Shown here piece by piece: positions 18,333 to 25,915 of a DNA stretch of 64,000 bases. This stretch comes from UBA4416 sp040387475. Its GTDB lineage: Bacteria > Bacteroidota > Bacteroidia > B-17B0 > Aurantibacillaceae. How positions within the stretch are numbered: position 1 is the stretch's first letter; each line of letters begins with the position of its first letter. The translations under genes and the position numbers were made by a program. The notes under the pieces were generated by a model. It made no database searches. It was not told where the DNA came from and was given only the letters and a program-made list of their open reading frames with translations. The DNA lies in assembly GCA_040387475.1 (NCBI GenBank), contig JAZKDT010000061.1:1-64000 (forward strand), read 5' to 3'.

Positions 18333-19841
18333 CTAATTTTCGTAAGCCCCTGCATCAACAGGGCTATTTCTGGGAGTATTTTTTAAATCTGCAAATAAAA
18401 TTGCGGGGTACATGGGCGGAATAAAGGAATCTGCAATTCCTTTTGCCGCAGAGTTTCCGTTTATTTTAAAATCATAGTTACCGGTGTTATTAAAATCCGC
18501 ATTGCCGTTAAATACATTATTAGCACGGGCTATTAACGTGTTTGTTGGAATAGATCCTTTAATTAAATTATTGTTGACCGTACACACATCGCCTGCCCCA
18601 TACGTTCGGATATCCATTTCCAGTTCATCATTTTGAGTACCGTCAATGATATTATTGGCAAAATAAATACTATCTGGCCAGGCGTCTGTACCGTCATAAT
18701 TATCAATATGCACACAAGCCTGTCCGCCGCGACCACCATCCTGGTTATAATAATTAGCAAACGTATTATGTAAAAAGGTACAATCGCCGCCCCAGGTTAT
18801 CGCCGCACAATATTCCTTGCAATTAACGATCACATTATTAGCAGCCCAAACGTCAAAATATTGTGTATAGAGTCCCCATTTCGAACAGTTCTTAATAATA
18901 GTATTGGTTATCTTAACTTTTCCCTGCTGATTAGGATTGGCTAAAACACTGGCCTGAATACCAATGAAGTTGTTTTTAATAATGGCATAATTGATATAAC
19001 TTTCCCTGCTGCCCTCGTTGATCCAGATCCTGTCCCATTGTCCGGGTAAATCCGCATAGTCTGCTTCGCGTCTGTCGCCCTGAAAAGTAACTTCATTATT
19101 CCATGCACCATTTACCTTCAGTGTACCGTAACGATAAGCCCACAAACCTGCATTTTGATGAAAATAAACTTTTACACCTGGATTAATGATCAGTGTTTGA
19201 GAAGAATCGACCACCAACCAACCGTAAATGACGTGGGGTTTGTTATCATCCGGATTACCCAGCGTTCCGCCACCCCAGGTAACTGTGGTATTGGTAAGTG
19301 AAACCGGCGTGCCCGAAGGTGAAATAGAATATGAGATAGCCGAGTAAGGCAAATATCCATCTTTATACTGTATAGCTGTGTTTGGAAAATGATAGTGAGC
19401 GTCTTGTCCCCACGCTTCAAGCGGCACGTTTTGCTCGTTACCATTTATGGTAAATAAAATTTTATCCTGTATAATTAACGGACTTAGAGCACTGGTGGGA
19501 TTTACATTGACTTGCACAAATATATAGATGCTGTCATTTGCTAAAATCTCAACGTCTGACACTTCCCGTCCGGGTGTACCATCAACATTTAAAAAGAAGT
19601 TGGACCCTTGTCCTTTTTCTAACCGAATGGATGAAATATTAATTTTTTGATTATTACGGTTTATAACCCGGATATTGCGGGTAGCAGAGCCTATGGTGGT
19701 AAAAACGGTGTCAAAAAGAATTGAATCCTGTGAAAAAGCAACTGTTGCTGAAGGATCTGTCAGGAATTTATCTTTTTTACAAAACGTGAAACTAATTGAT
19801 AAACAAATAGTTATGAATATTATCACAAAAAAACGCATCAT
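18333..19841 (-). CDS. exported right-handed beta-helix protein, probable lipoprotein
   Basis: The 502 residues open with a hydrophobic export signal followed by SFTFCKKD, where the cysteine could be lipidated although the -3 residue is not the usual Leu. Residues ~35-130 look like an immunoglobulin-type beta domain. From ~200 onwards there are repeated N/I/V ladders such as NTIIKNCSKWGLYT, NNVIVNC and LHNTFANYYN, the pattern of a right-handed parallel beta-helix (pectate-lyase-like or NosD-like). It is therefore a surface or periplasmic protein that may bind or cut polysaccharide; no catalytic site was identified. MM at the start leaves a one-codon ambiguity. Confidence 0.8.
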   Translation of the reverse strand: MMRFFVIIFITICLSISFTFCKKDKFLTDPSATVAFSQDSILFDTVFTTIGSATRNIRVINRNNQKINISSIRLEKGQGSNFFLNVDGTPGREVSDVEILANDSIYIFVQVNVNPTSALSPLIIQDKILFTINGNEQNVPLEAWGQDAHYHFPNTAIQYKDGYLPYSAISYSISPSGTPVSLTNTTVTWGGGTLGNPDDNKPHVIYGWLVVDSSQTLIINPGVKVYFHQNAGLWAYRYGTLKVNGAWNNEVTFQGDRREADYADLPGQWDRIWINEGSRESYINYAIIKNNFIGIQASVLANPNQQGKVKITNTIIKNCSKWGLYTQYFDVWAANNVIVNCKEYCAAITWGGDCTFLHNTFANYYNQDGGRGGQACVHIDNYDGTDAWPDSIYFANNIIDGTQNDELEMDIRTYGAGDVCTVNNNLIKGSIPTNTLIARANNVFNGNADFNNTGNYDFKINGNSAAKGIADSFIPPMYPAILFADLKNTPRNSPVDAGAYEN

Positions 19842-19905
19842 AAAGCAAATTTATACTTTTAATAACGATAAACTGGAAATTATATTATAATTTCAATAAA
19901 AATAC

Positions 19906-19934
19906 TTGGAGTTTCAAGAATATTACTATCTTTG
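19906..19934 (+). promoter_or_regulatory. promoter of the L31 gene
   Basis: TTGG (19906-19909) and TATCTTTG (19927-19934) with a 17-base spacer match the Bacteroidota TTTG / TAnnTTTG promoter. The predicted start of transcription is about 25 bases before the L31 ATG at 19965. This also rules out the earlier in-frame start at 19932. Confidence 0.6.
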
Positions 19935-19964
19935 CATTCCAAATTTTTTGAAACAAACAATAAC

Positions 19965-20216
19965 ATGAAAGCAGAAATTCACCCGGAAAATTACAGATTA
20001 GTTGTATTTAAAGATATGTCTAACGGTTACACTTTTTTAACTAAATCTTGTGCAGATACTAAAGATACTATTACTCACGAGGATGGTGTTGAATATCCAT
20101 TAGTAAAATTAGATATTTCTATGACTTCTCACCCATTTTATACTGGTAAACAAGTGTTAGTGGATACAGCTGGTCGTATTGATAAATTTAAGACCCGTTA
20201 CTCTAAAAAAGCTTAA
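19965..20216 (+). CDS. rpmE2: 50S ribosomal protein L31, type B
   Basis: The 83-residue protein begins MKAEIHPENYRLVVFKD and carries the typical HPFYTGKQ and the RIDKFKTRYSKK end. It lacks the paired CxxC motifs of the zinc-binding type A protein, so it is the zinc-independent type B form. Start at 19965 is chosen because MKAEIHP is the conserved N-terminus and the promoter -7 box overlaps the earlier in-frame ATG. The gene has its own promoter and its own rho-independent terminator, so it is a single-gene unit. Confidence 0.95.
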   Translation: MKAEIHPENYRLVVFKDMSNGYTFLTKSCADTKDTITHEDGVEYPLVKLDISMTSHPFYTGKQVLVDTAGRIDKFKTRYSKKA

Positions 20217-20235
20217 TTTTTTATATTAATATTTA

Positions 20236-20270
20236 AAAATCCATCTTCCTTTTGGTTGATGGATTTTTTT
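20236..20270 (+). terminator. rho-independent terminator after L31
   Basis: AAAATCCATC (20236-20245) pairs with GATGGATTTT (20258-20267) around a 12-base loop and runs into a T tract, 19 bases after the L31 stop. Confidence 0.8.
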
Positions 20271-20335
20271 ATTTAGTACATTCGAGCATGGTATGCGAGG
20301 TATTAATGTAACACTAAAATGATAATTAACCGTTT

Positions 20336-21376
20336 ATGACTTTTGTTTTTTTATATACCGAGATAGCAGAATACTTTTTAGCTTGTTGTAAAGAACTGGC
20401 GAAGCACGGCGAAGTACACGTCATTCGCTGGCCCGTAAATAAAGAAGCGCCTTTTCATTTTGGAGAAAACACACAGATAAAATTACATTCCAAAGCTGAT
20501 TACGATACTGCGGGCCTTAAACAGTTTGTAAATTCTATGAATCCGGATGTCATTATTTGTAGTGGCTGGATTGATAAAGATTACCTTAAAATTGCAAAGA
20601 CCTATTTCAAAAAAATACCTACCGTCATGATTTGCGATACGCATTGGCAAGGTACTTGGAAACAACGACTGGCAATGATTGTTAGCAGGTTTACACTATT
20701 AAATATTTTTTCGCACGCCTGGGTGCCTGGACAAATTCAAAAAAAATACGTTTTGAACTTAGGGTTCAAAGAAAAAAATATTGAAACTGGTTATTATAGC
20801 TGCAATCTTGATCATTTTGAGTCCATTTATCAATCACAAAAAACCGACAAAGACACCCAATTTCCCAAACGTTTTTTGTATGTTGGTCGTTATTACACTT
20901 TTAAAGGAATACAAGAATTATGGAAGGCATTCGCCGAACTACAAATCGAACAGCCCAATGAATGGGAATTATGGTGTATTGGCATCGGAGATATTGAACC
21001 TATTGCTCATCCAAAAATAAAGCATTTTGGTTTTGTACAACCTAAAGACCTGGCAACCTATACGTCTCAAACCGGTGTATTTGTTTTACCAAGCCGTTTT
21101 GAGCCGTGGGGAGTTGTAGTACATGAATTTGCAGCCTCTGGTTTTCCTCTATTATTAAGTAATGTAGTTGGCGCCAAAGAAAATTTTTTGCAACCAGGGA
21201 AAAACGGTTTTGAATTCAACGTTCAGGATGTAACTGATATTAAAAAAGCATTACAAAAAATAGTGTCTAGTTCCGAAAGTGAGTTGTTGAATATGAGCGT
21301 AGTTTCAAATAGATTATCTAAAACCATTTCGCCATCTCAATGGGTGGAGTCATTGTTGAGAATGACAAAAAATTGA
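20336..21376 (+). CDS. GT4-type glycosyltransferase (outlier locus)
   Basis: The 346-residue protein has a GT-B layout. Residues ~175-330 match the Glycos_transf_1 domain, with RFLYVGRYYTFKGIQELWKAF and the donor-site region VFVLPSRFEPWGVVVHEFAA containing the E-x7-E-like motif. It lacks a signal peptide and should act at the inner face of the membrane. It stands outside the main polysaccharide locus, between L31 and a class IV aminotransferase, so its glycan is unknown. A ~130-base non-coding gap follows in which I see no clear terminator. Confidence 0.85.
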   Translation: MTFVFLYTEIAEYFLACCKELAKHGEVHVIRWPVNKEAPFHFGENTQIKLHSKADYDTAGLKQFVNSMNPDVIICSGWIDKDYLKIAKTYFKKIPTVMICDTHWQGTWKQRLAMIVSRFTLLNIFSHAWVPGQIQKKYVLNLGFKEKNIETGYYSCNLDHFESIYQSQKTDKDTQFPKRFLYVGRYYTFKGIQELWKAFAELQIEQPNEWELWCIGIGDIEPIAHPKIKHFGFVQPKDLATYTSQTGVFVLPSRFEPWGVVVHEFAASGFPLLLSNVVGAKENFLQPGKNGFEFNVQDVTDIKKALQKIVSSSESELLNMSVVSNRLSKTISPSQWVESLLRMTKN

Positions 21377-21506
21377 TTTTTGGAGCTGACTCGGGATAGT
21401 GATTTAGCAGCCATTTATTCATAAAAATCTATAAAAGTTTCGATTTTTAAAACATTTTCCAATAAAAAAGCTGATTTTGAAGCATATTTAATTATTTTTA
21501 TGTGCA

Positions 21507-22352
21507 ATGCAAGATTCTTATTGTATATATAACGGACACCTGGTGAGCATGTACGAACCCGCTATTAGTTTTTCTAATAGGGCATTTCGTTATGGCGATT
21601 CAATATTTGAGAGCATTCGTTTTACTAATGGAAAAATCATGTTTCTGGCTGATCATGTAAAGCGTATTAAATTAAGTATGACCACATTGAGAATGAATGT
21701 GCCTGCCGAATTTACCTCTGCTAATATTGAGCAACTGATTATTCATTTAATTGAGCAAAATAATTTAAAAAAAGAAGCGCGCATTCGATTGACTGTTTTC
21801 AGAAATGAAGGCGGCTTTTACACACCCGACACCAACGACATTTCCTTTCTTATAGAAAGTGAACCTATTGAAACACCGGGTTATGTTTTAAATCAAAAAG
21901 GATTGTGGGTAGATATATATGCCGAGATTAAAAAACCAATCACCAAAATATCCAATTTAAAAACAGGAAGTGCTTTGATGTATGTGATGGCGGGTATTAC
22001 CAAAACATCTTTAAAACTGGATGATTGTTTATTGGTAAACGACAATGGAAATATTATTGAATCCATTAACTCTAATATTTTTGTAATCAAGAACGGAACA
22101 CTTTACACCTCGCCCATTTCAGATGGTTGTGTTGACGGTGTGATGAGAAAACAAATATTAGATATTGCCACGCAACATAAACTACTCGCATTTGAGCAGC
22201 CCCTAACGGTTCATACGCTTACAAATGGCGATGAAGTGTTTTTAACGAATGCCATTAAAGGCGTTCAATGGGTAGGACAATTCAAAAACAAATTCTACAC
22301 CAATCAAAAGGCTGTGTTTTTTACAGAAAAATTAAACGAGTTAGCACGATAA
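21507..22352 (+). CDS. class IV PLP-dependent aminotransferase
   Basis: The 281-residue fold-type IV enzyme shows the early arginine/glycine signature FRYGDSIFESIRF near residue 27, the lysine-containing segment ISNLKTGSALMYVMA near 150, and the late EVFLTNAIKGVQWV segment. The family includes branched-chain aminotransferase, D-amino acid transaminase and aminodeoxychorismate lyase. In size and motif it is closest to the ADC lyase/D-amino-acid type, but the substrate cannot be fixed. It leads a short run with a YbjN-like gene 3 bases downstream. Confidence 0.85.
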   Translation: MQDSYCIYNGHLVSMYEPAISFSNRAFRYGDSIFESIRFTNGKIMFLADHVKRIKLSMTTLRMNVPAEFTSANIEQLIIHLIEQNNLKKEARIRLTVFRNEGGFYTPDTNDISFLIESEPIETPGYVLNQKGLWVDIYAEIKKPITKISNLKTGSALMYVMAGITKTSLKLDDCLLVNDNGNIIESINSNIFVIKNGTLYTSPISDGCVDGVMRKQILDIATQHKLLAFEQPLTVHTLTNGDEVFLTNAIKGVQWVGQFKNKFYTNQKAVFFTEKLNELAR

Positions 22353-22355
22353 TAC

Positions 22356-22754
22356 ATGATAGATACATTTTATAAGTTAGTTGATGAAGCAATCACTGAC
22401 TTAGGGTTAACACCTGAGGAAACCAAGGGTGACCAACCCGGACAATGGAATTTAAAAAAAGGAGATTTTGACATCATGGTAGATGTCTGGGAACAGGAAA
22501 ATCAATTTTTGTTTCAGATCGTATCGCCCTTATGCGGCTTACCAGCCGAGAACAGGGAAGGCTTTCTTTTAAATTTGCTTCAAAAAAATTATGGACTGAG
22601 TTCTATGGCCTACGCAGTAATGGACGATGTTGTATTTTTAAAATACACAACCGAACTATCCTCGTTAACTAAAGAAAACATTGTGATGCTGTTAACCAAA
22701 ACCGCATTTTACGCTGAACAAAGCTCGTTTGTCCCAAAAAAAGATAATACCTAA
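22356..22754 (+). CDS. YbjN-like protein
   Basis: The 132-residue soluble protein resembles the YbjN / type III secretion chaperone-like fold, with an alpha-beta(5)-alpha pattern including GDFDIMVDVWEQENQFLFQI and a central LLNLLQKNYGLSSMAYAVMDD. Such proteins are small dimers with proposed chaperone or regulatory roles; a function is not established. It follows the aminotransferase by 3 bases and probably shares its transcript. Confidence 0.65.
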   Translation: MIDTFYKLVDEAITDLGLTPEETKGDQPGQWNLKKGDFDIMVDVWEQENQFLFQIVSPLCGLPAENREGFLLNLLQKNYGLSSMAYAVMDDVVFLKYTTELSSLTKENIVMLLTKTAFYAEQSSFVPKKDNT

Positions 22755-22781
22755 TTATCCGTTCGATTGTTTTTTTGCCTC

Positions 22782-22806
22782 ACCGTTTCAAAAAACGGTA
22801 TTTAAA
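22782..22806 (+). terminator. weak hairpin terminator candidate
   Basis: ACCGTTT (22782-22788) pairs with AAACGGT (22793-22799) around a 4-base loop, followed by an A/T tract. It lies between the YbjN-like stop and the phosphatase start. Confidence 0.4.
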
Positions 22807-22831
22807 ATTTTACCCAATTAGATAAAACACT

Positions 22832-23284
22832 ATGCAAAAAATTTTAATGGTTTGTTTGGGAAACATTTGCCGTTCACCGTTAGCAGAAGGCATTATGCTG
22901 AAATTAATAGAAGAAAATAAACTGAACATGCGCGTTGATTCAGCGGGCACCTCTAATTATCATATAAATGAAGCACCGGATAAACGGACAACAGCTAATG
23001 CATTAAAGCATAACGTCAATTTAAGTTCGTTAAGAGCAAGGCAATTTAAAGAATCGGATTTTGAAAAATTTGACAAGATCTATGTCATGGATAAAAGCAA
23101 TCTGAACAATGTTTTAGCGCTTACTAAAAATAATGAACATAAATCCAAAGTTGAACTATTGCTAAATGCTTCTCATCCGGGCGAGAATAATGAGGTGCCT
23201 GACCCGTATTTTGGGGGTGACCAAGGCTTTGAGGATGTGTTCCAGATGGTTTACAAAGCCTGCCAGCATGTGGCATTTGAGTAA
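22832..23284 (+). CDS. low-molecular-weight protein tyrosine phosphatase
   Basis: The 150-residue protein has the phosphate-binding loop VCLGNICRS (nucleophile Cys8, Arg14) right at the N-terminus and the general-acid DPYFGG motif (VPDPYFGG) near residue 128, both diagnostic of the family. It removes phosphate from tyrosine. In bacteria such Wzb-like enzymes often reset tyrosine kinases of capsule export, but no such kinase is in the window, so the partner is unknown. It ends 1 base from the convergent SUMF1-domain gene. Confidence 0.93.
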   Translation: MQKILMVCLGNICRSPLAEGIMLKLIEENKLNMRVDSAGTSNYHINEAPDKRTTANALKHNVNLSSLRARQFKESDFEKFDKIYVMDKSNLNNVLALTKNNEHKSKVELLLNASHPGENNEVPDPYFGGDQGFEDVFQMVYKACQHVAFE

Positions 23285-23285
23285 T

Positions 23286-24977
23286 CTATTTTTTCTTAAA
23301 TCTCACCACATACCTGAACCCTAAAGTTGAATGAGCAGAATCTTTAGGTACAAATGTTTTCTTCAAATGTCCGGTTTGCCAGTCACCTACATCAAACCAG
23401 TTAGCGCCCCGAACCAGTTTACACACCTCATTTTTTACGATGCCTGAATCCATAAATCTATACTTAATTTCATCGAAGTCATTTTCCAGTCCATTCACCT
23501 GCCTTTCCAAAATATAGTCTTCCTCATAATTACCCGTAAAAGGAAAAGTTTTTGACACCCTATCTCTATGATAAGCTGTTTTATATAATGATCCGTTTTT
23601 TTGCCTGTATATGGAAGTATCAAGCTTAGTAAAACTTTCATGCATCCACTCTGATACATTGCCATTTAAAAAGGGGATTCCACCATAATCAAGCAAGCAA
23701 GTATAATTTACTAACGAAGCCCGGTTATTTTTTGGGGATTTATAATTGCCCTGGCTTGGAAACAGTAAAGTTTTATACGATTTATTTTTGTATACCAAAT
23801 TCTTTGTCAATAATTCATTTTGAACATGGTCTCCGGCTTCTATTTTACTGCCATTGTATGTTTCTGTTCTGCTGTTCAAATACAAATCCAGATTATATTT
23901 CCGGGACGATTCATGATTCGTCATATAATACTTTGAAATCTTAGCTACGTTATCGTTGGCTATTTTTTGTGTAACCGAGATCATCTCTAATTCAAGCTCG
24001 TTTGGCAGATCATACTCAACAATATAAGGCAGGTGTTTTTCGTTAATTTCCTTTTGCAGATGTTGAGTTTTCCATAGTAAAAATATTTTTATCTGAGAGT
24101 AAGTCAAACCTACAACCGGGTATTTATCGTAAGCCGGATGCCAAAAATACATATAACAAAAAGGCTCGAGATTATATTTTTCGGAACCAAAATTAAAATC
24201 ATGAATCCATACCAAAGTGTCGGGGTAAACATTCATAACGCCACTAACAGAATCCTTAATTAATATATAAGCATAATTTAATTTCCTGGCGTCAATTTCC
24301 GGACGAGAATAAAACCGTTCCGACCAGGTTGTGTACAAAGAAGCCAGAGCCATTTTCACCTCTTCATCATCCGAACCATAAGGTATTTTCTTATCCCACT
24401 TAAGTATCATTTCATGATTTTTCTCATTAAATTTACCATAATCGTAAGGTTTTTCAATTCCTGAATATGCCAACAGCAGTCTGGCAAGAGAGTCTCTTAC
24501 ATAATGAACAAACTCGCGATACTCCTCATTTGTTACTTCACCGTTTAAAAGATAAAAGGGTTGATAAATATATTCGTAGGGAAGCGTTGTATTAACCTGA
24601 ACATAGCCTTCCCTTTGTTTCACGCTTTTCATATCAATGTAATAATGAAGTGCGTTAATGTCTATCCTCTTTTTTCTAATAAAAGAATCAATGATATTAA
24701 ATTGTAAAGAAGGATTATAATATGCTGCATTTTCAATTTTAAAAGGCGGACTCTTAAACTCAGAAAACCAATGAATGTTTTTTAAAGAGTTAGCATAAAG
24801 ATCTTTGTCATCTAACTCTTTAAAATTATACCTGATATAAACCGGCGTTTTATCTGGAGTAGGATCAAATACCGGTTCTGTATAAAATATGTTTTGTTGA
24901 GCGAAGCCATTTCCTGAAATCAAAAACAATACTAATAACGAAAATAAATTGAATGCTATTTTTTTTTCATTCCTCAA
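23286..24977 (-). CDS. exported SUMF1/FGE-fold protein (GldK/GldJ-like)
   Basis: From the in-frame TTG at 24977 the product is 563 residues with a good signal peptide (IAFNLFSLLVLFLISGNGFA). The C-terminal half has formylglycine-generating-enzyme fold motifs GNVSEWM, CKLVRGANWFD and HSTLGFRYVVR. Bacteroidota gliding and type IX secretion lipoproteins GldJ and GldK share this fold, but no lipobox cysteine is present here, so the resemblance is structural only. An ATG at 24970-24968 is followed by nine A residues; it would be in frame only with one more A, giving a cleaner MKKK start. The open frame continues upstream into the STAS gene. It is probably co-transcribed with that gene. Confidence 0.72.
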   Translation of the reverse strand: MRNEKKIAFNLFSLLVLFLISGNGFAQQNIFYTEPVFDPTPDKTPVYIRYNFKELDDKDLYANSLKNIHWFSEFKSPPFKIENAAYYNPSLQFNIIDSFIRKKRIDINALHYYIDMKSVKQREGYVQVNTTLPYEYIYQPFYLLNGEVTNEEYREFVHYVRDSLARLLLAYSGIEKPYDYGKFNEKNHEMILKWDKKIPYGSDDEEVKMALASLYTTWSERFYSRPEIDARKLNYAYILIKDSVSGVMNVYPDTLVWIHDFNFGSEKYNLEPFCYMYFWHPAYDKYPVVGLTYSQIKIFLLWKTQHLQKEINEKHLPYIVEYDLPNELELEMISVTQKIANDNVAKISKYYMTNHESSRKYNLDLYLNSRTETYNGSKIEAGDHVQNELLTKNLVYKNKSYKTLLFPSQGNYKSPKNNRASLVNYTCLLDYGGIPFLNGNVSEWMHESFTKLDTSIYRQKNGSLYKTAYHRDRVSKTFPFTGNYEEDYILERQVNGLENDFDEIKYRFMDSGIVKNEVCKLVRGANWFDVGDWQTGHLKKTFVPKDSAHSTLGFRYVVRFKKK

Positions 24978-24987
24978 AACAACCAAA

Positions 24988-25332
24988 CTAACCAAGTAAT
25001 TTAGCAGCTTCTTCTTTGGTATCGGCAACTTTAAATAATGTATTTAATTTGGTGATGATTAAAAGGTCATTCACCTTTTTGCTAACATGGCAAATAACAC
25101 TCTCGCCACCGCTGGTTCTGGTTTTGGTAAGCAATTGAATTAACACATTTAATCCACTGCTATTCATATACTTTAAATTGGAAAGGTCGATGATCAATTT
25201 ATTTTTATCCTGCTCTAATAACTCATCCATTTCTTTGATCAGCGCAATTGCCTGATTTTTATCGATCAGCTCGCCAGTGAGGGCCAGGATCTGGATATTA
25301 TTTTCTTCGGTTATTTTATAATCCAGCACCAT
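24988..25332 (-). CDS. STAS-domain anti-sigma factor antagonist
   Basis: The 114-residue single-domain protein fits the SpoIIAA/RsbV family: beta-alpha pattern, LIIDLSNLKYMNSSGLNVL with the phosphorylatable serine at 58-59, and a late helix. Such proteins bind and inhibit a kinase-type anti-sigma factor when unphosphorylated. No anti-sigma kinase or PP2C phosphatase is in the window. It lies 10 bases upstream of the SUMF1-domain gene start, so the two probably share a transcript. Confidence 0.88.
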   Translation of the reverse strand: MVLDYKITEENNIQILALTGELIDKNQAIALIKEMDELLEQDKNKLIIDLSNLKYMNSSGLNVLIQLLTKTRTSGGESVICHVSKKVNDLLIITKLNTLFKVADTKEEAAKLLG

Positions 25333-25420
25333 AATGATTGTATTGATAATTGTATTCTAGTTTAAATTTAACAAAAAAAAATCAAATAATAAAATAGCTA
25401 TTGACTTGATTTCTGTTTTT

Positions 25421-25915
25421 TTATTTAGCACCAATTTTTTTATGTTCACAAACCCCATTTTCTTTCAATACACGACACTTGGCAAAAAAATTGAGGGAGT
25501 GATGAAAAACATCAAAGTTAAGCATATCCTCAGCCATTTTCTGTATCTGCATGATGCGAGGATCGCAAAATTCAAATACTTTTTCGCAATCGCTGCAGAT
25601 TAAATGGTCATGCTGTTTAAATTTGTAAGCTTTTTCAAACTGCGCCAGGTTTTTTCCAAATTGGTGTTTTACTACAAGGCCGGCCTCCAGTAACAATTCA
25701 ATATTATTATAAAGCGTAGCACGACTCACGCGGTATTTTTTGTTCTTCATCATCACGTAAAGGCCTTCTATATCAAAATGCCCGTCGTGCGAATATATTT
25801 CGTTTAAAATAGCAAAACGCTCCGATGTTTTACGGTGCTTGTTTCGTTCCAGATAATCAGTAAGGATCTTTTCAACTGCTTCCTTGGTTTCCTGCGTCAT
25901 TTTACTTTCTGCCAT
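25421..25915 (-). CDS. fur: Fur-family metal-responsive transcription regulator
   Basis: The 164-residue protein has the winged-helix domain (VSRATLYNNIELLLEAGLV, about 70-90), the metal-sensing segment KQHDHLICSDCEKVFEFCD, and a C-terminal CRVLKENGVCEH that supplies the second cysteine pair of the structural zinc site. It could sense iron (Fur), zinc (Zur) or peroxide (PerR); the sequence does not decide. The ATG overlaps the RelA/SpoT stop by one base (TAATG), so it should be co-translated with that enzyme. Confidence 0.9.
   Translation of the reverse strand: MAESKMTQETKEAVEKILTDYLERNKHRKTSERFAILNEIYSHDGHFDIEGLYVMMKNKKYRVSRATLYNNIELLLEAGLVVKHQFGKNLAQFEKAYKFKQHDHLICSDCEKVFEFCDPRIMQIQKMAEDMLNFDVFHHSLNFFAKCRVLKENGVCEHKKIGAK

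Noticed and set aside
23286..25028. Start of the SUMF1-domain gene at TTG 25028
   Set aside because: It would overlap 41 bases of the STAS gene and put charged residues before the signal peptide; TTG 24977 is better.
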